DNA from: Clostridium paridis
Lineage (GTDB): Bacteria > Bacillota > Clostridia > Clostridiales > Clostridiaceae
DNA: 64,000 nucleotides
Assembly: GCF_016765615.1 (NCBI RefSeq)
Contig: NZ_JAESWA010000023.1
Coordinates: 516,093 to 580,092, forward strand
Reading direction: 5' to 3'
The stretch's first letter is position 1. Every line of letters starts with the position of its first letter. Shown piece by piece: positions 8,462-17,620 of this stretch. The notes under the pieces were generated by a model. That model had not been told where the DNA came from and searched no databases. It saw only the letters and a list, made by a program, of their open reading frames with translations. Both the position numbers and the translations under genes were made by a program.

Positions 8462-9322
8462 ATGGATGATTTAGAAAATAAAGAAGTAAAAGCAGTAAAT
8501 GGGATTAAGGTTCCTAAGCTAGGCTTTGGTGTACATAATCTAGGTGAGGAAGAAGATATTGAAGGTGTGGTTAGTAAAGCTATAAGAGCTGGATATCGTA
8601 ATTTTGATATTTCAGAAGAATACACAAGTAAAATTAATTTTGGAGAAATCATTCAAAAAAGCAATTTATCGCGAGAAGAATTCTTTATATCCTCAAAAGT
8701 TTGTAATTGGGACAATAGGTATGAAGATATAAAGCAAGCATTTATAAAAGTATGTAAAGACCTAAACTTAGATTATATAGATATGTGTTTATTGCAATCT
8801 GAGGCTACTAATTATAATGAGGCATGGAAGGCTTTAGAAGAGTTATATTCAGAAGGGAAAATTAAAGTCATTGGTGTATCTAATTTTGGGATTAAAGAAT
8901 TAGAAGAATTAATAGAGAACTCTAAGATTTCACCTATGTTAAATCAAATAGAAACACATCCTAAATTACCTCAAAGCGAATTATACAATTATCATATTGA
9001 ACATAAAATCTTACATGAATCATTGAATCCATTAGGAGAAGAACGTGAAGGATTACTTGAAAATCCAATACTAAAATTAATATCAAAAAAATATGGTAAA
9101 ACTGCTACTGAAGTGATTTTAAAATGGCATATGCAGCGTGGAAGTATAGTGATTTTAGATCTACAAACGACAGAAAGAATAAAAGAAGATTTTAGCTTAC
9201 TTGATTTTGAATTAACTAATGGTGAAATGGATGCAATAAGTAAATTAAACTTAGATATAAAACAAACAAACCCAAAGAAGAATTGGCTTTTTAAAAGTTT
9301 TATAAAAATATTTGACAAATAA
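8462..9322 (+). CDS. aldo/keto reductase-like protein with altered active site
   Basis: A 286-residue (alpha/beta)8 barrel protein of the aldo/keto reductase family. The family motifs are visible: GYRNFDISEEY (catalytic Asp and Tyr), FFISSKV (catalytic Lys) and KVIGVSNFG. Two key features are lost. The usual LIHWP strand is LLQSE, replacing the catalytic His by Gln, and the NADPH-binding IPKS segment is ILDLQT. It keeps the following ERIKED. The enzyme may therefore be inactive, use another cofactor or have a new substrate. The ATG follows AAGGAGAT. It stands alone. Confidence 0.85.
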   Translation: MDDLENKEVKAVNGIKVPKLGFGVHNLGEEEDIEGVVSKAIRAGYRNFDISEEYTSKINFGEIIQKSNLSREEFFISSKVCNWDNRYEDIKQAFIKVCKDLNLDYIDMCLLQSEATNYNEAWKALEELYSEGKIKVIGVSNFGIKELEELIENSKISPMLNQIETHPKLPQSELYNYHIEHKILHESLNPLGEEREGLLENPILKLISKKYGKTATEVILKWHMQRGSIVILDLQTTERIKEDFSLLDFELTNGEMDAISKLNLDIKQTNPKKNWLFKSFIKIFDK

Positions 9323-9442
9323 TAATTCGAATTATGTGAAATGATTTTTAACCATTAAAGGTTATTATGAAAAGAAAAAAACCTTTACGCTAAGGATTAC
9401 TGTAAGATACAGCCATAACTTACACTTGACACTAAATATTCC

Positions 9443-9469
9443 TCTAGATTACTAAAAACTTACCGATAA
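9443..9469 (+). promoter_or_regulatory. possible sigma-D (flagellar/chemotaxis) promoter
   Basis: ACCGATAA at 9462-9469 matches seven of eight bases loosely to the sigma-D minus-10 GCCGATAA, and a weak TCTA lies 15 bp upstream. It is placed 40-50 bp before a chemoreceptor gene, a normal sigma-D target. The minus-35 match is poor. Confidence 0.35.
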
Positions 9470-9492
9470 TATAAGTGGCGGAAAATTAAATC

Positions 9493-11556
9493 TTGGAGGG
9501 AGAAACAATGAAAATTAAAACAATTAAAAACAAACTAATTTTAACCTTTCTTTTAATTATTTTAGTGCCTATGTGTACTACTGGTATTATTTCTAACCTA
9601 GTACTTTATAACAGTCTTAAAACTTCTTATTCTAGTTCTATAGAGAAATCTGTAACTGGCGTAAATAAAGTTGTAGATGAATCCTATAATGGTTATGAAG
9701 CATCATTATCTCAGATAACAGAAAATTCTATATCAAAAACTTCATTAGCTAATCCTAATGGAGCCATAGTGAAAAAGGAGCTTAATGGAATAATAAAAAG
9801 TAATCCAAAGATACTAAATGCTTATATTGCAACTGCAGATAAAAGCATGTACATATTCCCGGAGACAGAACTTCCAAAGGGCTATGATCCAACAGTGAAG
9901 TCTTGGTATAAGGATACAATTTCAAATGATAAAATACTTTGGCAAGATGCATATAAGGATGTTGCAACTGGAAAGATGGTAGTGACTGCTACAAAGAAAA
10001 TAGTCGATGAATCTGGAAAAGCAATAGGGGTTGCTGGAATAGATATTGATATTACTAATATAGCAGAACTAGTTAACAGTACTCAAATTGAGAAAACTGG
10101 TGAAATACTGCTTATGGACAGAACTGGAGTAGTAATAGCATCGAAGAATAAAGACATATTACAGAAGAACTTAAATCCTGATAGAGTAAATACTAATGCA
10201 GATACTCAGGATCAAAAGATGGAGAATGCATTTAAAGATAAATCAGAAGTAGCTTGGATGAAACCAGTAATTGAAGGTAAATCAAGTTCAATCCAAACAA
10301 AGCTTCTTGGAAAAGATAAATTAATATATTACATAAGTAACGATAAATCTGGCTGGAAACTTGTTGGTATGATGGATACTAGTGAAGTATACTCTAAAGT
10401 TCTTTCTACCATTGGAATAACTGGTGGCTTATTCATATTATTTATAATAGCTGCACTTTTAGTTGGCTTTAGGATATCTAAAAACTTAACTAATCCAATT
10501 AATCAATTAAAAGAAGCTATGAAAAAAGGAGAAGCTGGTGACTTAACAGTTATAACAAACATAAAAAGTTCAGATGAAATTGGAGAATTAGGTGGAAGAT
10601 TCTCAAATATGATTGATAGTGTTAAGAATTTAGTTTTATCAGTTAAGAATTCAGCTGATGATGTATTAAAATTTTCAGAAATTCTAACAAGACAAGCAGA
10701 TGAAGTTTCAACATCTTCAGAAGAAATATCTAGAGTTATGGATGATATTGCAAGAGGAGTTCAAGAGCAGGCTACAGAAGTAGACAAGGCTGCTGGAATT
10801 GCTACTGATTTTAATAATAGCTTAACTATTATAAAAGAATACAATAGTAAGATGAATAGAGAAAGCCAAGAGATGGAGACAAGCAGTGAAAAAACAATGG
10901 CTGCATTCAAAGAACTTAAAACTAAAAATGAAAGCACAATAAATGGTGTTTCAGAAACAGCTAAGAGTATTGGAGTTTTAGTAAAAGAAACTGAAGATGT
11001 AGGTCAAATACTAAGCACAATACTAGAAATTTCTGAGCAAACGAATCTTTTAGCATTAAATGCAGCGATTGAAGCTGCAAGAGCTGGAGAATCTGGAAGA
11101 GGTTTTGCTGTAGTTGCAGAAGAAGTTAGACAACTTGCAGAACAATCAGGTACATCAGCAGAAAACATAAGAAATATAATTACTAGAGTTATTGAAACAA
11201 CTAAGGTTGCAGCAGCAAATATGGATAACATTAGAGCTGATGTAGAAAATCAAAACTCAGCAGTTACTTATACAGAACAAAACTTTGTAAGTCTAAATAA
11301 GTCAATTGAAAGTATAGTAGAAAAAATAGAAGCAATGAATAAAAACATAGAATTGATGCTGTCTAATAGTGAACTACTTACTTCAAATATTCATAATATA
11401 TCAGCTGTTTCAGAAGAATCAGCAGCTGCAACAGAAGAGGTTAATGCAGGTGTTGCTAACCAATTAAATGATATACAAAATGTAAAAACACAAGCAGATG
11501 AACTTCATAGATTAGCACAAACACTAGAAAACTTAATAGAAAAATTCCAAGTTTAA
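9493..11556 (+). CDS. methyl-accepting chemotaxis protein with dCache sensor
   Basis: A 687-residue transmembrane chemoreceptor. The first membrane helix is at about residues 13-38. An extracellular double-Cache domain follows (about 45-295, including the [20 protein letters not shown] region and GVAGIDIDI). The second helix is at about 305-328, then HAMP, then the signalling domain with the hairpin tip [21 protein letters not shown]. It senses a small ligand outside the cell and controls CheA. The frame opens at TTG 9493, but GGAGGGAG at 9497-9504 and ATG 9508 (MKIKTIKNK) make a start five codons later more likely. motA and motB are 50 kb away; the rest of the chemotaxis system is not in the window. 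Confidence 0.92.
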   Translation: MEGETMKIKTIKNKLILTFLLIILVPMCTTGIISNLVLYNSLKTSYSSSIEKSVTGVNKVVDESYNGYEASLSQITENSISKTSLANPNGAIVKKELNGIIKSNPKILNAYIATADKSMYIFPETELPKGYDPTVKSWYKDTISNDKILWQDAYKDVATGKMVVTATKKIVDESGKAIGVAGIDIDITNIAELVNSTQIEKTGEILLMDRTGVVIASKNKDILQKNLNPDRVNTNADTQDQKMENAFKDKSEVAWMKPVIEGKSSSIQTKLLGKDKLIYYISNDKSGWKLVGMMDTSEVYSKVLSTIGITGGLFILFIIAALLVGFRISKNLTNPINQLKEAMKKGEAGDLTVITNIKSSDEIGELGGRFSNMIDSVKNLVLSVKNSADDVLKFSEILTRQADEVSTSSEEISRVMDDIARGVQEQATEVDKAAGIATDFNNSLTIIKEYNSKMNRESQEMETSSEKTMAAFKELKTKNESTINGVSETAKSIGVLVKETEDVGQILSTILEISEQTNLLALNAAIEAARAGESGRGFAVVAEEVRQLAEQSGTSAENIRNIITRVIETTKVAAANMDNIRADVENQNSAVTYTEQNFVSLNKSIESIVEKIEAMNKNIELMLSNSELLTSNIHNISAVSEESAAATEEVNAGVANQLNDIQNVKTQADELHRLAQTLENLIEKFQV

Positions 11557-11570
11557 TATTAATAAAAAAT

Positions 11571-11615
11571 GACGTATTGCAATCCATGATGGAGAGCAAT
11601 ACGTCTTCTTTATTT
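11571..11615. terminator. bidirectional terminator between chemoreceptor and convergent gene
   Basis: A perfect 10-bp stem (GACGTATTGC with GCAATACGTC) is followed by TTCTTTATTT on the plus strand and preceded by an A-rich tract that gives T residues on the minus strand. It serves the convergent genes on both sides. Confidence 0.85.
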
Positions 11616-11620
11616 ATAAG

Positions 11621-12253
11621 CTATTTAATTGATTTAACGAAACATGTAACTCCATTTTCAATTGCTTCTGTAAATTTCATCTTCTTAAGATATTTAATAT
11701 GAGAAGCATTTGATGAATAACAGATGAATTTATTATATCCCTTATCTAAGAAATACTCTTTACTATTTTCATAAATAAAGGTTCCAATTTTAAAATCCCT
11801 ATATTCAGGTATAACAAAATCTAAATCAATTTTTAGGGTATCGCTTTCTTTTTCTGATGCGATAAAAATTCCAGCAGGCACTAAGTTTCTTAAAATATAA
11901 AAGCCAACAGGTGTATTATTAGAATCATATTTAAGATTGCTAGAATAGTTTTTAATATCTTCTTGATAGAAATCTAGAAAATTCTTAAAGTAGTTAGAAT
12001 CACTTTCAATTGGCATTATTTTAAAATATTCTTTTGTACCATAGATTTTTATAAGATAGTAAACATTAATTATGCAGATACATAGGTTCATAAAACCTAC
12101 AGGGAAAGCACCTATTAAGAAGCCATATAAAGAAAATATTGCGGATCCTAATAGGTTAATCCACCTTAATTTTATTATAGAGCTCATAAGTAGAGAAATT
12201 AAAACAATGAATGAGGCTATATACCCCAAAGCTTCTAAAAAATTATTACTCAT
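11621..12253 (-). CDS. membrane protein with C-terminal GNAT-like domain
   Basis: A 210-residue protein. The N-terminal third has three hydrophobic helices and resembles YgjV-type small membrane proteins (residues about 8-75, with the LRWINLLGSAIFSLYGFLIG region). The C-terminal part (about 85-205) looks like an acetyltransferase fold: a YRDFKIGTFIYENS segment equivalent to the acetyl-CoA loop, and YLKKMKFTE near the end. A membrane segment fused to a GNAT-like domain is uncommon. ATG 12253 is preferred over the ATG five codons earlier because GGGAG in the earlier codons is correctly spaced as its ribosome site. Function unknown. Confidence 0.65.
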   Translation of the reverse strand: MSNNFLEALGYIASFIVLISLLMSSIIKLRWINLLGSAIFSLYGFLIGAFPVGFMNLCICIINVYYLIKIYGTKEYFKIMPIESDSNYFKNFLDFYQEDIKNYSSNLKYDSNNTPVGFYILRNLVPAGIFIASEKESDTLKIDLDFVIPEYRDFKIGTFIYENSKEYFLDKGYNKFICYSSNASHIKYLKKMKFTEAIENGVTCFVKSIK

Positions 12254-12411
12254 ATTGTAGTCTCCCATAGCTATTATTTTCTGTATTCTAGTATAGCTTA
12301 AGAGTAAATAAAAGCAAAATCAGAAAAAAGCTCAAGAAAATAAGTAAGCGCTACCATATTATTATTTTCAAACTGTTTCTCTTGTTTTTATAGTTTTAAC
12401 TTGTCCATAAT

Positions 12412-12729
12412 TTAATCATGAGTATATCCAATAATATTAAATTCTTTAGATAAGATTTCAATAAAATCATCATACATTTTGCAATTTATTTTTATACATG
12501 TAGATATGTGTATAGTATCTACCCCTCTATTTTTCATTTGAGTAGCTCTATGTAACATTTGTTCTAGTGAATTATCAGAGCATCCATTGCAATGAGTAAA
12601 ACATATTATTTCAGAATTCAAACCATAATTCTTAAAGGAAGCATTTCTGTCATTAAAAGCCTTAAAGCATCCATAGCTTGAGCAGACCTTACTTTCGTTA
12701 AAACATGTAATAATACCAATATTATTCAT
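12412..12729 (-). CDS. CGGC-domain metal-binding protein
   Basis: This 105-residue protein resembles the CGGC domain family (PF08821), a small putative metal-binding fold. It begins IGIITCFNESKVCSSYGC, and carries FTHCNGC in place of the family-naming CGGC, then HISTCIKINC. Seven to eight cysteines and a conserved His are consistent with a metal or Fe-S site. A good AAGGAG site lies before the ATG. It is transcribed alone from the minus strand. The biochemical role of the family is not established. Confidence 0.75.
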   Translation of the reverse strand: MNNIGIITCFNESKVCSSYGCFKAFNDRNASFKNYGLNSEIICFTHCNGCSDNSLEQMLHRATQMKNRGVDTIHISTCIKINCKMYDDFIEILSKEFNIIGYTHD

Positions 12730-12903
12730 AAAAACAACTCCTTATATAAGCTTACTGTATATTAAGAAGTATAAATTATTATAGATTAGTAATCCTCCTA
12801 TATTTCATTTTCTAATTTTGCGGTATATATTACGTTCCTTTATTAATTGTTACAATTGCTATATAATATGTACATAGAAATTTTAAAATAAGGGGCGATT
12901 TAA

Positions 12904-13317
12904 GTGTACATAAGCGAAACAAAAATTGTTGTTAGATATGCAGAAACTGATCAGATGGGAATAGTACATCATTCTAATTATTATATTTGGTTTGAACAAG
13001 GTAGAACTGATTATATAAAAGAAAGTAATATGAGTTACAGTGATATGGAGGAAAGAGGAATATTAATGCCACTAGCTGAAAGCAGTTGTAAATATATTCA
13101 AGGCGCTAAGTATGAAGATGAATTAATAATAAAGACTTGGGTAAGTCACTTATCTCCAGTGAAAGTGGTATTTAATTATTCTGTGATTAGAGAAAAGGAT
13201 CAAAAGGAAATTTCTAAAGGAAGTACAGTACATGCTTTTGTAAATAAAGACCTTAAGATAATGAATATTAAAAAGACTCATTCAGATATTTATGAGAAAT
13301 TACAAACATTGATGTAG
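12904..13317 (+). CDS. acyl-CoA thioesterase, 4HBT/YbgC type
   Basis: A 137-residue hotdog-fold protein starting at GTG after AGGGGCGA. The active-site signature RYAETDQMGIVHHSNYYIWF (about residues 9-28) contains the catalytic Asp and the conserved HHSNY. The family hydrolyses short or aromatic acyl-CoA thioesters. It is monocistronic and ends at a terminator. The substrate cannot be inferred from context. Confidence 0.9.
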   Translation: MYISETKIVVRYAETDQMGIVHHSNYYIWFEQGRTDYIKESNMSYSDMEERGILMPLAESSCKYIQGAKYEDELIIKTWVSHLSPVKVVFNYSVIREKDQKEISKGSTVHAFVNKDLKIMNIKKTHSDIYEKLQTLM

Positions 13318-13330
13318 TAAATAGAGAAAA

Positions 13331-13366
13331 GATCACTTTGGTGTAATACTAAAAGTGGTCTTTTTT
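13331..13366 (+). terminator. terminator after thioesterase gene
   Basis: GATCACTTT and AAAGTGGTC form a 9-bp stem (one G-U pair) followed by TTTTTT. It overlaps the last codons of the convergent minus-strand gene. Confidence 0.75.
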
Positions 13367-13585
13367 ATCTATCTCATCAAGTTTTGATAATATTAAGTAT
13401 GTACAGGTAACTATTATAGAACCAATTAAGCATACACCTGTTAGTGCTGCGATTATAAATGAATCATTAGTAGATGAGGAATCTGATGCAATTAGAAAAG
13501 AAACAAATCTAATTAAAAAGTAAGTCCCTAGAAATAAGACGATTGAGGTTATGATTTTATTAATTTTATTAGCTTTATCTGTCAT
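13349..13585 (-). CDS. small two-helix membrane protein
   Basis: A 78-residue protein with two membrane helices (about residues 12-33 and 44-68) and charged ends (KANKINK at the start, KLDEIDKKDHF at the end). It lies 11 bp downstream of the first of three tandem zinc-ribbon membrane genes on the same strand and may share their transcript. A ribosome site (AGAGAGGTT) precedes the ATG. I do not recognise the family. Confidence 0.6.
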   Translation of the reverse strand: MTDKANKINKIITSIVLFLGTYFLIRFVSFLIASDSSSTNDSFIIAALTGVCLIGSIIVTCTYLILSKLDEIDKKDHF

Positions 13586-13596
13586 AAAAAACCTCT

Positions 13597-13914
13597 CTAT
13601 TCTTTAATATAAAATCTTATGAAAAAAGGTGACAAGAGCAACAATAAAGTCCCAAAAACAGGATAAAACCAAAATGCATAAGCATTTAGGCCATGAGATT
13701 TAAATGTACTAAATATGATGCCTTCAAAAAGTACTGGTATAAAAGCAATAAGAATTATAATTATACGGAAAATAGGTTTTATAAAATGCACAGTTTTGCA
13801 ATTTTCACATTCAACAGGCTTAAGGCCTCCCCAATCCCAACTTGCTTTTAAAATAGTGGACCACTTAAAACTTTTAGAACATTTCTTGCATTTCGGAATT
13901 AACATACACTTCAC
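13597..13914 (-). CDS. zinc-ribbon membrane protein, tandem copy 3
   Basis: A 105-residue protein with a CKKC and CENC pair separated by 23 residues (positions about 9-12 and 36-39), followed by two membrane helices (about 48-70 and 75-97). It resembles the CXXC-20-CXXC family TIGR04104. The gene is one of three paralogues on the same strand with starts exactly 393 bp apart. The Ile-Pro-Lys at residues 6-8 differs from the IQK of the other two. The shared RBS is AGGAAAGGTGAAG. Function unknown; a membrane-anchored metal-binding protein. Confidence 0.7.
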   Translation of the reverse strand: MKCMLIPKCKKCSKSFKWSTILKASWDWGGLKPVECENCKTVHFIKPIFRIIIILIAFIPVLFEGIIFSTFKSHGLNAYAFWFYPVFGTLLLLLSPFFIRFYIKE

Positions 13915-13989
13915 CTTTCCTGAATGTTATGATTTAATAATATGCTTTTTCATTAATCTTATCAGCTTGATTTCCCATAAAAAACCTCT

Positions 13990-14307
13990 TTATTCTTTAA
14001 TATAAAATCTTGTGAAAAAAGGGGATAAAAGCATTAACAAAATAGCCCAAGCAGGATAAACCCAGAATATATAAGATCTTATTCCATAAGGTAAAGGTAA
14101 GCCCAATATAGCATTTTCAAAAATTAGTGGTGTAAAAGCAAGTATAAATATTATTATACGGTTAATAGGTTTATAATAATGTTTAGTTTTACAATTTTCA
14201 CATTCAATAGGTTTGAAGCCGTTCCAACTCCAACTTGCTTTTAAAATAGTGGACCACTTAAAACTTTTAGAACATTTCTTGCATTTCTGAATTAACATAC
14301 ACTTCAC
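13990..14307 (-). CDS. zinc-ribbon membrane protein, tandem copy 2
   Basis: A 105-residue paralogue of the genes at 13597 and 14383. It keeps CKKC and CENC and the KWSTILKASW segment between them. The two C-terminal membrane helices end with the shared LLSPFFTRFYIKE. It differs most in the loop between the helices (GLPLPYGIRSY). Same ribosome site and strand as its neighbours, so the three are probably co-transcribed from the leader gene at 14885 downward. Confidence 0.7.
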   Translation of the reverse strand: MKCMLIQKCKKCSKSFKWSTILKASWSWNGFKPIECENCKTKHYYKPINRIIIFILAFTPLIFENAILGLPLPYGIRSYIFWVYPAWAILLMLLSPFFTRFYIKE

Positions 14308-14382
14308 CTTTCCTGAGTATTATGATTTAATAATATGCTTTTTCATTAATCTTATCAGCCTGATTTGAAATAAAAAACCTCT

Positions 14383-14700
14383 TTATTCTTTAATATAAAA
14401 TCTTATGAAAAAAGGTGATAAAAGAACTAATAAAATCATCCAAGCTGGGTAAGCCCAGAATATATAAGCATTTAATCCAAATGCCTTAAATAGTTCAAAT
14501 ACATGGTTCTCAAATAATAATGGAATAAGAGCAAGTACAATTATAATTATACGGGCGATGGGCTTTATTAAATGTGTAGTTTTGCAACTTTCACATTTAA
14601 TGGGTTTAAATCCACCCCAGCTCCAAATAGCTTTAATAATAGTAGACCACTTAAAACTATTAGAGCAGTTTTTACATTTCTGAATTAACATACACTTCAC
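14383..14700 (-). CDS. zinc-ribbon membrane protein, tandem copy 1
   Basis: A 105-residue paralogue and the first of the three in transcription order. The zinc knuckles are CKNC and CESC, and the inter-knuckle segment is KWSTIIKAIWSW. Two membrane helices follow, ending in the shared LLSPFFIRFYIKE. It begins 11 bp after the stop of the small leader membrane gene, with AGGAAAGGTGAAG as ribosome site. Confidence 0.7.
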   Translation of the reverse strand: MKCMLIQKCKNCSNSFKWSTIIKAIWSWGGFKPIKCESCKTTHLIKPIARIIIIVLALIPLLFENHVFELFKAFGLNAYIFWAYPAWMILLVLLSPFFIRFYIKE

Positions 14701-14711
14701 CTTTCCTGGTA

Positions 14712-14885
14712 TTATGATTTAATATTATGTTTTCTCATGGATTTTAAAATATATTTATAGATATCTGTAAACCTAAAGATTTTTGAACCTATAAATCCAG
14801 CTAATCTAGATATAAGCATGCCTATTACTAAAGGTATTGAAATTGCTAATAGCACTTGAAATATAGTACTAAAAAATGAATACAT
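14712..14885 (-). CDS. small membrane protein, leader of the tandem array
   Basis: From ATG 14885 (preceded by AAGAGGTG) the product is 57 residues: one or two hydrophobic helices in MYSFFSTIFQVLLAISIPL and VIGMLISRLAGFIG, then a basic tail RKHNIKS. A longer reading from 14933 lacks a ribosome site. The last codons recur as relics in the spacers of the three downstream duplicated genes. Family not recognised. Confidence 0.55.
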   Translation of the reverse strand: MYSFFSTIFQVLLAISIPLVIGMLISRLAGFIGSKIFRFTDIYKYILKSMRKHNIKS

Positions 14886-14969
14886 GTAAACACCTCTTAT
14901 TAATCTTATTAACTTATTATAACTCAAAATCAATTTTATGGTAAAATATTTTTATGAGGGGGGATTAGT

Positions 14970-16496
14970 ATGACGCTTGATATTAAGTATGATGTAATTA
15001 TAGTTGGGGCAGGTATGGGAGGCTTAAGTACTGCAGCTTTTCTATCTAAAGAAGGAAAGAAAGTTTTAGTTATAGAAAAACACGATAAACCTGGTGGATT
15101 TATTACTTCATTTCAGAGAAAAGGATGTCGTTTTGACATTGGGTTAGAAGGCTTAATGGAGCTTAGTGAAAATGGAGATATAACTGGATTTTTAAATTAC
15201 TTTGGTGTGTCAGTGGAAACTGTTAAAAGAACTGAAAAGCTAAGGATTTTTACTGGGGACAAGGATTATACTTTTAACTCACCTACATTAAAAAGTGATT
15301 TTATAAAACAATTTCCCCTTGAAGAGGAAGCCATTGATAAATTTTTTGATTTAAATGAAAAAATTTTAAGCGAAATGTATAGTGGTGGTGCTCCAAAACC
15401 TCCTTATGAAATGAGATTATTTGAAAAGCTTAAATTTGGAATTGAGTCCATGTTAAAAAGACCAACCTTAATGAAATATGGAATGAAAAATGCATATCCA
15501 ATATTAAAAAAGACATTTAAGGATAGAGACTTAATTAACGTTATAATATCAAAAGGCATATGTAATATGGTGTATTTAGGTTATGTCTATAGATGGGATG
15601 TAGTTAATAGAGATATTGTTTACTATCCTATAAGTGGAATGCAGGCAATTCCTGATGCTGTAGTGAAAAATATAAATGATAATTATGGGCAAATACTATT
15701 AAATACTGAGGTTAAAGAAATTCTTATAGAAAATGGAGTTGCAAAAGGCGTAGAGTGTACTAATGGAAGTTGTTATTATGGGGATATTGTTGTCTCTAAT
15801 TCTTCTGTACATTATACAGTTAACAAACTTGCTAAGGATGCACAAGAATTAGAACCACTAAGAAAGAGTATAGAAAAACGTGAAATATATCCTGGAGCTA
15901 TGATTAATTTCATGGGAGTAAGTAGAGAATATGATTTTGGTGGAGTAAATTATATAGCAATAATGGATAAAGATACTATAGATTTGGATTTTGATGATTA
16001 TACTCCATATAATTGTCCTATATGGTTAATTGTAAGTGAAAAACCAAAAGATCAATTAGATCATTCAGTTACAATTTTAGCTTACCTTCCATATAAATAT
16101 CATAATAATTGGGATACTGGAATAGACGGTACTAGAGGAGAAGAATACAGGAAATTAAAGAGTGAAGTAGAAACTATTATAACTAATAGAATTTGCAAAA
16201 AAATGGGTGAAGATTTTAGAAAGTCAATATTATTTTGTGTATCATCTACCCCTGTATCTTCTGAAAGATATACCTATAGCACTGAGGGCGCATTTATGGG
16301 ATGGATGATGAATGAAGGAAATTACGGTAAATTTATTCCTCAAGAAACTAAAGTAAATAATCTTTATTTAGTTGGGCAGTGGGTTTTCCCTGGTGGAGGG
16401 GTAGCAGGTGTTATGGCAAGTGCTTATTATCTATCTAAAAAGATATTGGCTTTAGACAACATAGATTTAGAGAAGAAATATAAAGAAAGTATATAG
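14970..16496 (+). CDS. CrtI/RetSat-like FAD-dependent oxidoreductase
   Basis: A 508-residue flavoprotein. The N-terminal FAD motif VIIVGAGMGGLSTAAFL is at about residues 10-26, with KPGGFITSF typical of phytoene desaturase and carotenoid isomerase relatives. The C-terminal FAD segment NLYLVGQWVFPGGGVAGVM is at about 467-485. The family desaturates, saturates or isomerises polyenes and other lipophilic substrates. No carotenoid gene is near. The ATG follows GAGGGGGG. It is monocistronic and ends at a terminator. The substrate is unknown. Confidence 0.85.
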   Translation: MTLDIKYDVIIVGAGMGGLSTAAFLSKEGKKVLVIEKHDKPGGFITSFQRKGCRFDIGLEGLMELSENGDITGFLNYFGVSVETVKRTEKLRIFTGDKDYTFNSPTLKSDFIKQFPLEEEAIDKFFDLNEKILSEMYSGGAPKPPYEMRLFEKLKFGIESMLKRPTLMKYGMKNAYPILKKTFKDRDLINVIISKGICNMVYLGYVYRWDVVNRDIVYYPISGMQAIPDAVVKNINDNYGQILLNTEVKEILIENGVAKGVECTNGSCYYGDIVVSNSSVHYTVNKLAKDAQELEPLRKSIEKREIYPGAMINFMGVSREYDFGGVNYIAIMDKDTIDLDFDDYTPYNCPIWLIVSEKPKDQLDHSVTILAYLPYKYHNNWDTGIDGTRGEEYRKLKSEVETIITNRICKKMGEDFRKSILFCVSSTPVSSERYTYSTEGAFMGWMMNEGNYGKFIPQETKVNNLYLVGQWVFPGGGVAGVMASAYYLSKKILALDNIDLEKKYKESI

Positions 16497-16517
16497 ATAT
16501 AGTGTTTCGTAACTAGA

Positions 16518-16546
16518 AGAGAAGTTAATAAAGCTTCTCTTTTTTA
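16518..16546 (+). terminator. terminator after CrtI-like gene
   Basis: AGAGAAG and CTTCTCT pair around a 9-nt loop, followed by six T residues. Confidence 0.8.
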
Positions 16547-16607
16547 TATGCTATAATTAATTTACAAGAACGAGACATGCTAATTATATCTTAAGGGGGA
16601 ATTATAT

Positions 16608-17258
16608 ATGGAAAAGTGCAATACAATTATTTTTGATTTAGATGGAACATTACTTGATACTCTTGATGATCTAACAGATAGCGTAAATTACTCATTAGCA
16701 CGTCATGGATTCTCATGCAGGGAAAAAGATGAGGTTAGAAGATTTGTTGGAAATGGAGTTGCACGTTTAATAGAGCTAGCAATTCCAGATGGACGTAGTA
16801 ATCCAAAGTATGATATATGCTTAGCAGATTTTAAAGAGCATTATTCTAAAAATAAACAAAATAAAACCAATGCTTATAATGGAATAATGGAGCTTTTAGA
16901 AAAGTTATCTAAAGAAAACTATAAGCTTGCAATTGTATCAAATAAGTTTGATAAGGCTGTAAAAGAACTTAATCAAATTTATTTTGGGGAATATATAAAA
17001 GTAGCAATTGGACAATCAGAGCACATAGCTAAAAAGCCTGCACCAGATACTGTTTATATGGCATTAGAAGAATTAGGTTCAAAGACTGATAATTCAATAT
17101 ATGTAGGAGATTCTGAAGTAGATGTAAAGACTGCTAAGAATTCTGGAATTAAATGCGTAGGTGTTACCTGGGGCTTTAGAGGAAGAGAAGTTTTAGAAGA
17201 TAAGGGCGCAGATTATATCATAGACAAGCCGTCAGATTTACTGGAAATAATTGCATAA
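16608..17258 (+). CDS. HAD-family phosphatase, phosphoglycolate phosphatase-like
   Basis: A 216-residue haloacid dehalogenase-superfamily hydrolase. Motif I is FDLDGTLLDTL (both catalytic Asp residues, about 9-19). Motif II is IVSNK, the lysine is in KKPAPD, and motif IV is YVGDSEVDVKTA. The cap is the C1 helical type seen in Gph and PpaX. It probably dephosphorylates phosphoglycolate or a similar small phosphate. The ATG follows AAGGGGG. The next gene begins 45 bp downstream. Confidence 0.88.
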   Translation: MEKCNTIIFDLDGTLLDTLDDLTDSVNYSLARHGFSCREKDEVRRFVGNGVARLIELAIPDGRSNPKYDICLADFKEHYSKNKQNKTNAYNGIMELLEKLSKENYKLAIVSNKFDKAVKELNQIYFGEYIKVAIGQSEHIAKKPAPDTVYMALEELGSKTDNSIYVGDSEVDVKTAKNSGIKCVGVTWGFRGREVLEDKGADYIIDKPSDLLEIIA

Positions 17259-17303
17259 AATACTGTATAATTAAGGTGTGAATTATTTAAGAGGGGAATC
17301 TTT

Positions 17304-17600
17304 ATGTTAATTGGGGTGGCTATTTTATTCTTAATAATAGCATTATTAATCTTTTCAGGAAAAGGAAGCTTTCTTATAATTGGATACAATATAGCATCAA
17401 AAGAAGAAAAAGAAGAGTATAATGAGAAAAAGCTTTGTAGGGCTGTAGGAACATTATGCATATATATATCAATAATAACTGCATTAGCTAATTTCTTTAA
17501 GTTCAATGATATATATGGAACTTTTTATTTGGTTTCAATATTTGCAATGATTATATCTACAATTATCTATATAAATACTAAGTGTAAAAAAACAAACTAA
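17304..17600 (+). CDS. DUF3784-family membrane protein
   Basis: A 98-residue protein with three hydrophobic helices (about 3-18, 50-66 and 70-90) and the GYNIASKEEKEEY segment typical of DUF3784. Such proteins are common and uncharacterised in Firmicutes. The ATG follows AGAGGGGAAT. It lies between the HAD phosphatase and the AAA ATPase on the same strand with short gaps, so the three may be co-transcribed. Confidence 0.75.
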   Translation: MLIGVAILFLIIALLIFSGKGSFLIIGYNIASKEEKEEYNEKKLCRAVGTLCIYISIITALANFFKFNDIYGTFYLVSIFAMIISTIIYINTKCKKTN

Positions 17601-17620
17601 AACTGCTGGAGGTAAAGTAA

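Larger units (their letters stand above)
13597..14760. repeat. tandem triplication, 393-bp period
   Basis: Three homologous units each hold one 318-bp gene and a 75-bp spacer. The coding ends at 13597, 13990 and 14383 are exactly 393 bp apart, so no indel has been kept. Spacers are nearly identical between units, while coding regions have diverged to clearly different proteins. Each spacer carries a remnant ATGAAAAAGCAT..TAA (M-K-K-H-I-I-K-S-stop) matching the last codons (M-R-K-H-N-I-K-S-stop) of the leader gene at 14712-14885. This shows where the duplicated unit began. Confidence 0.8.
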
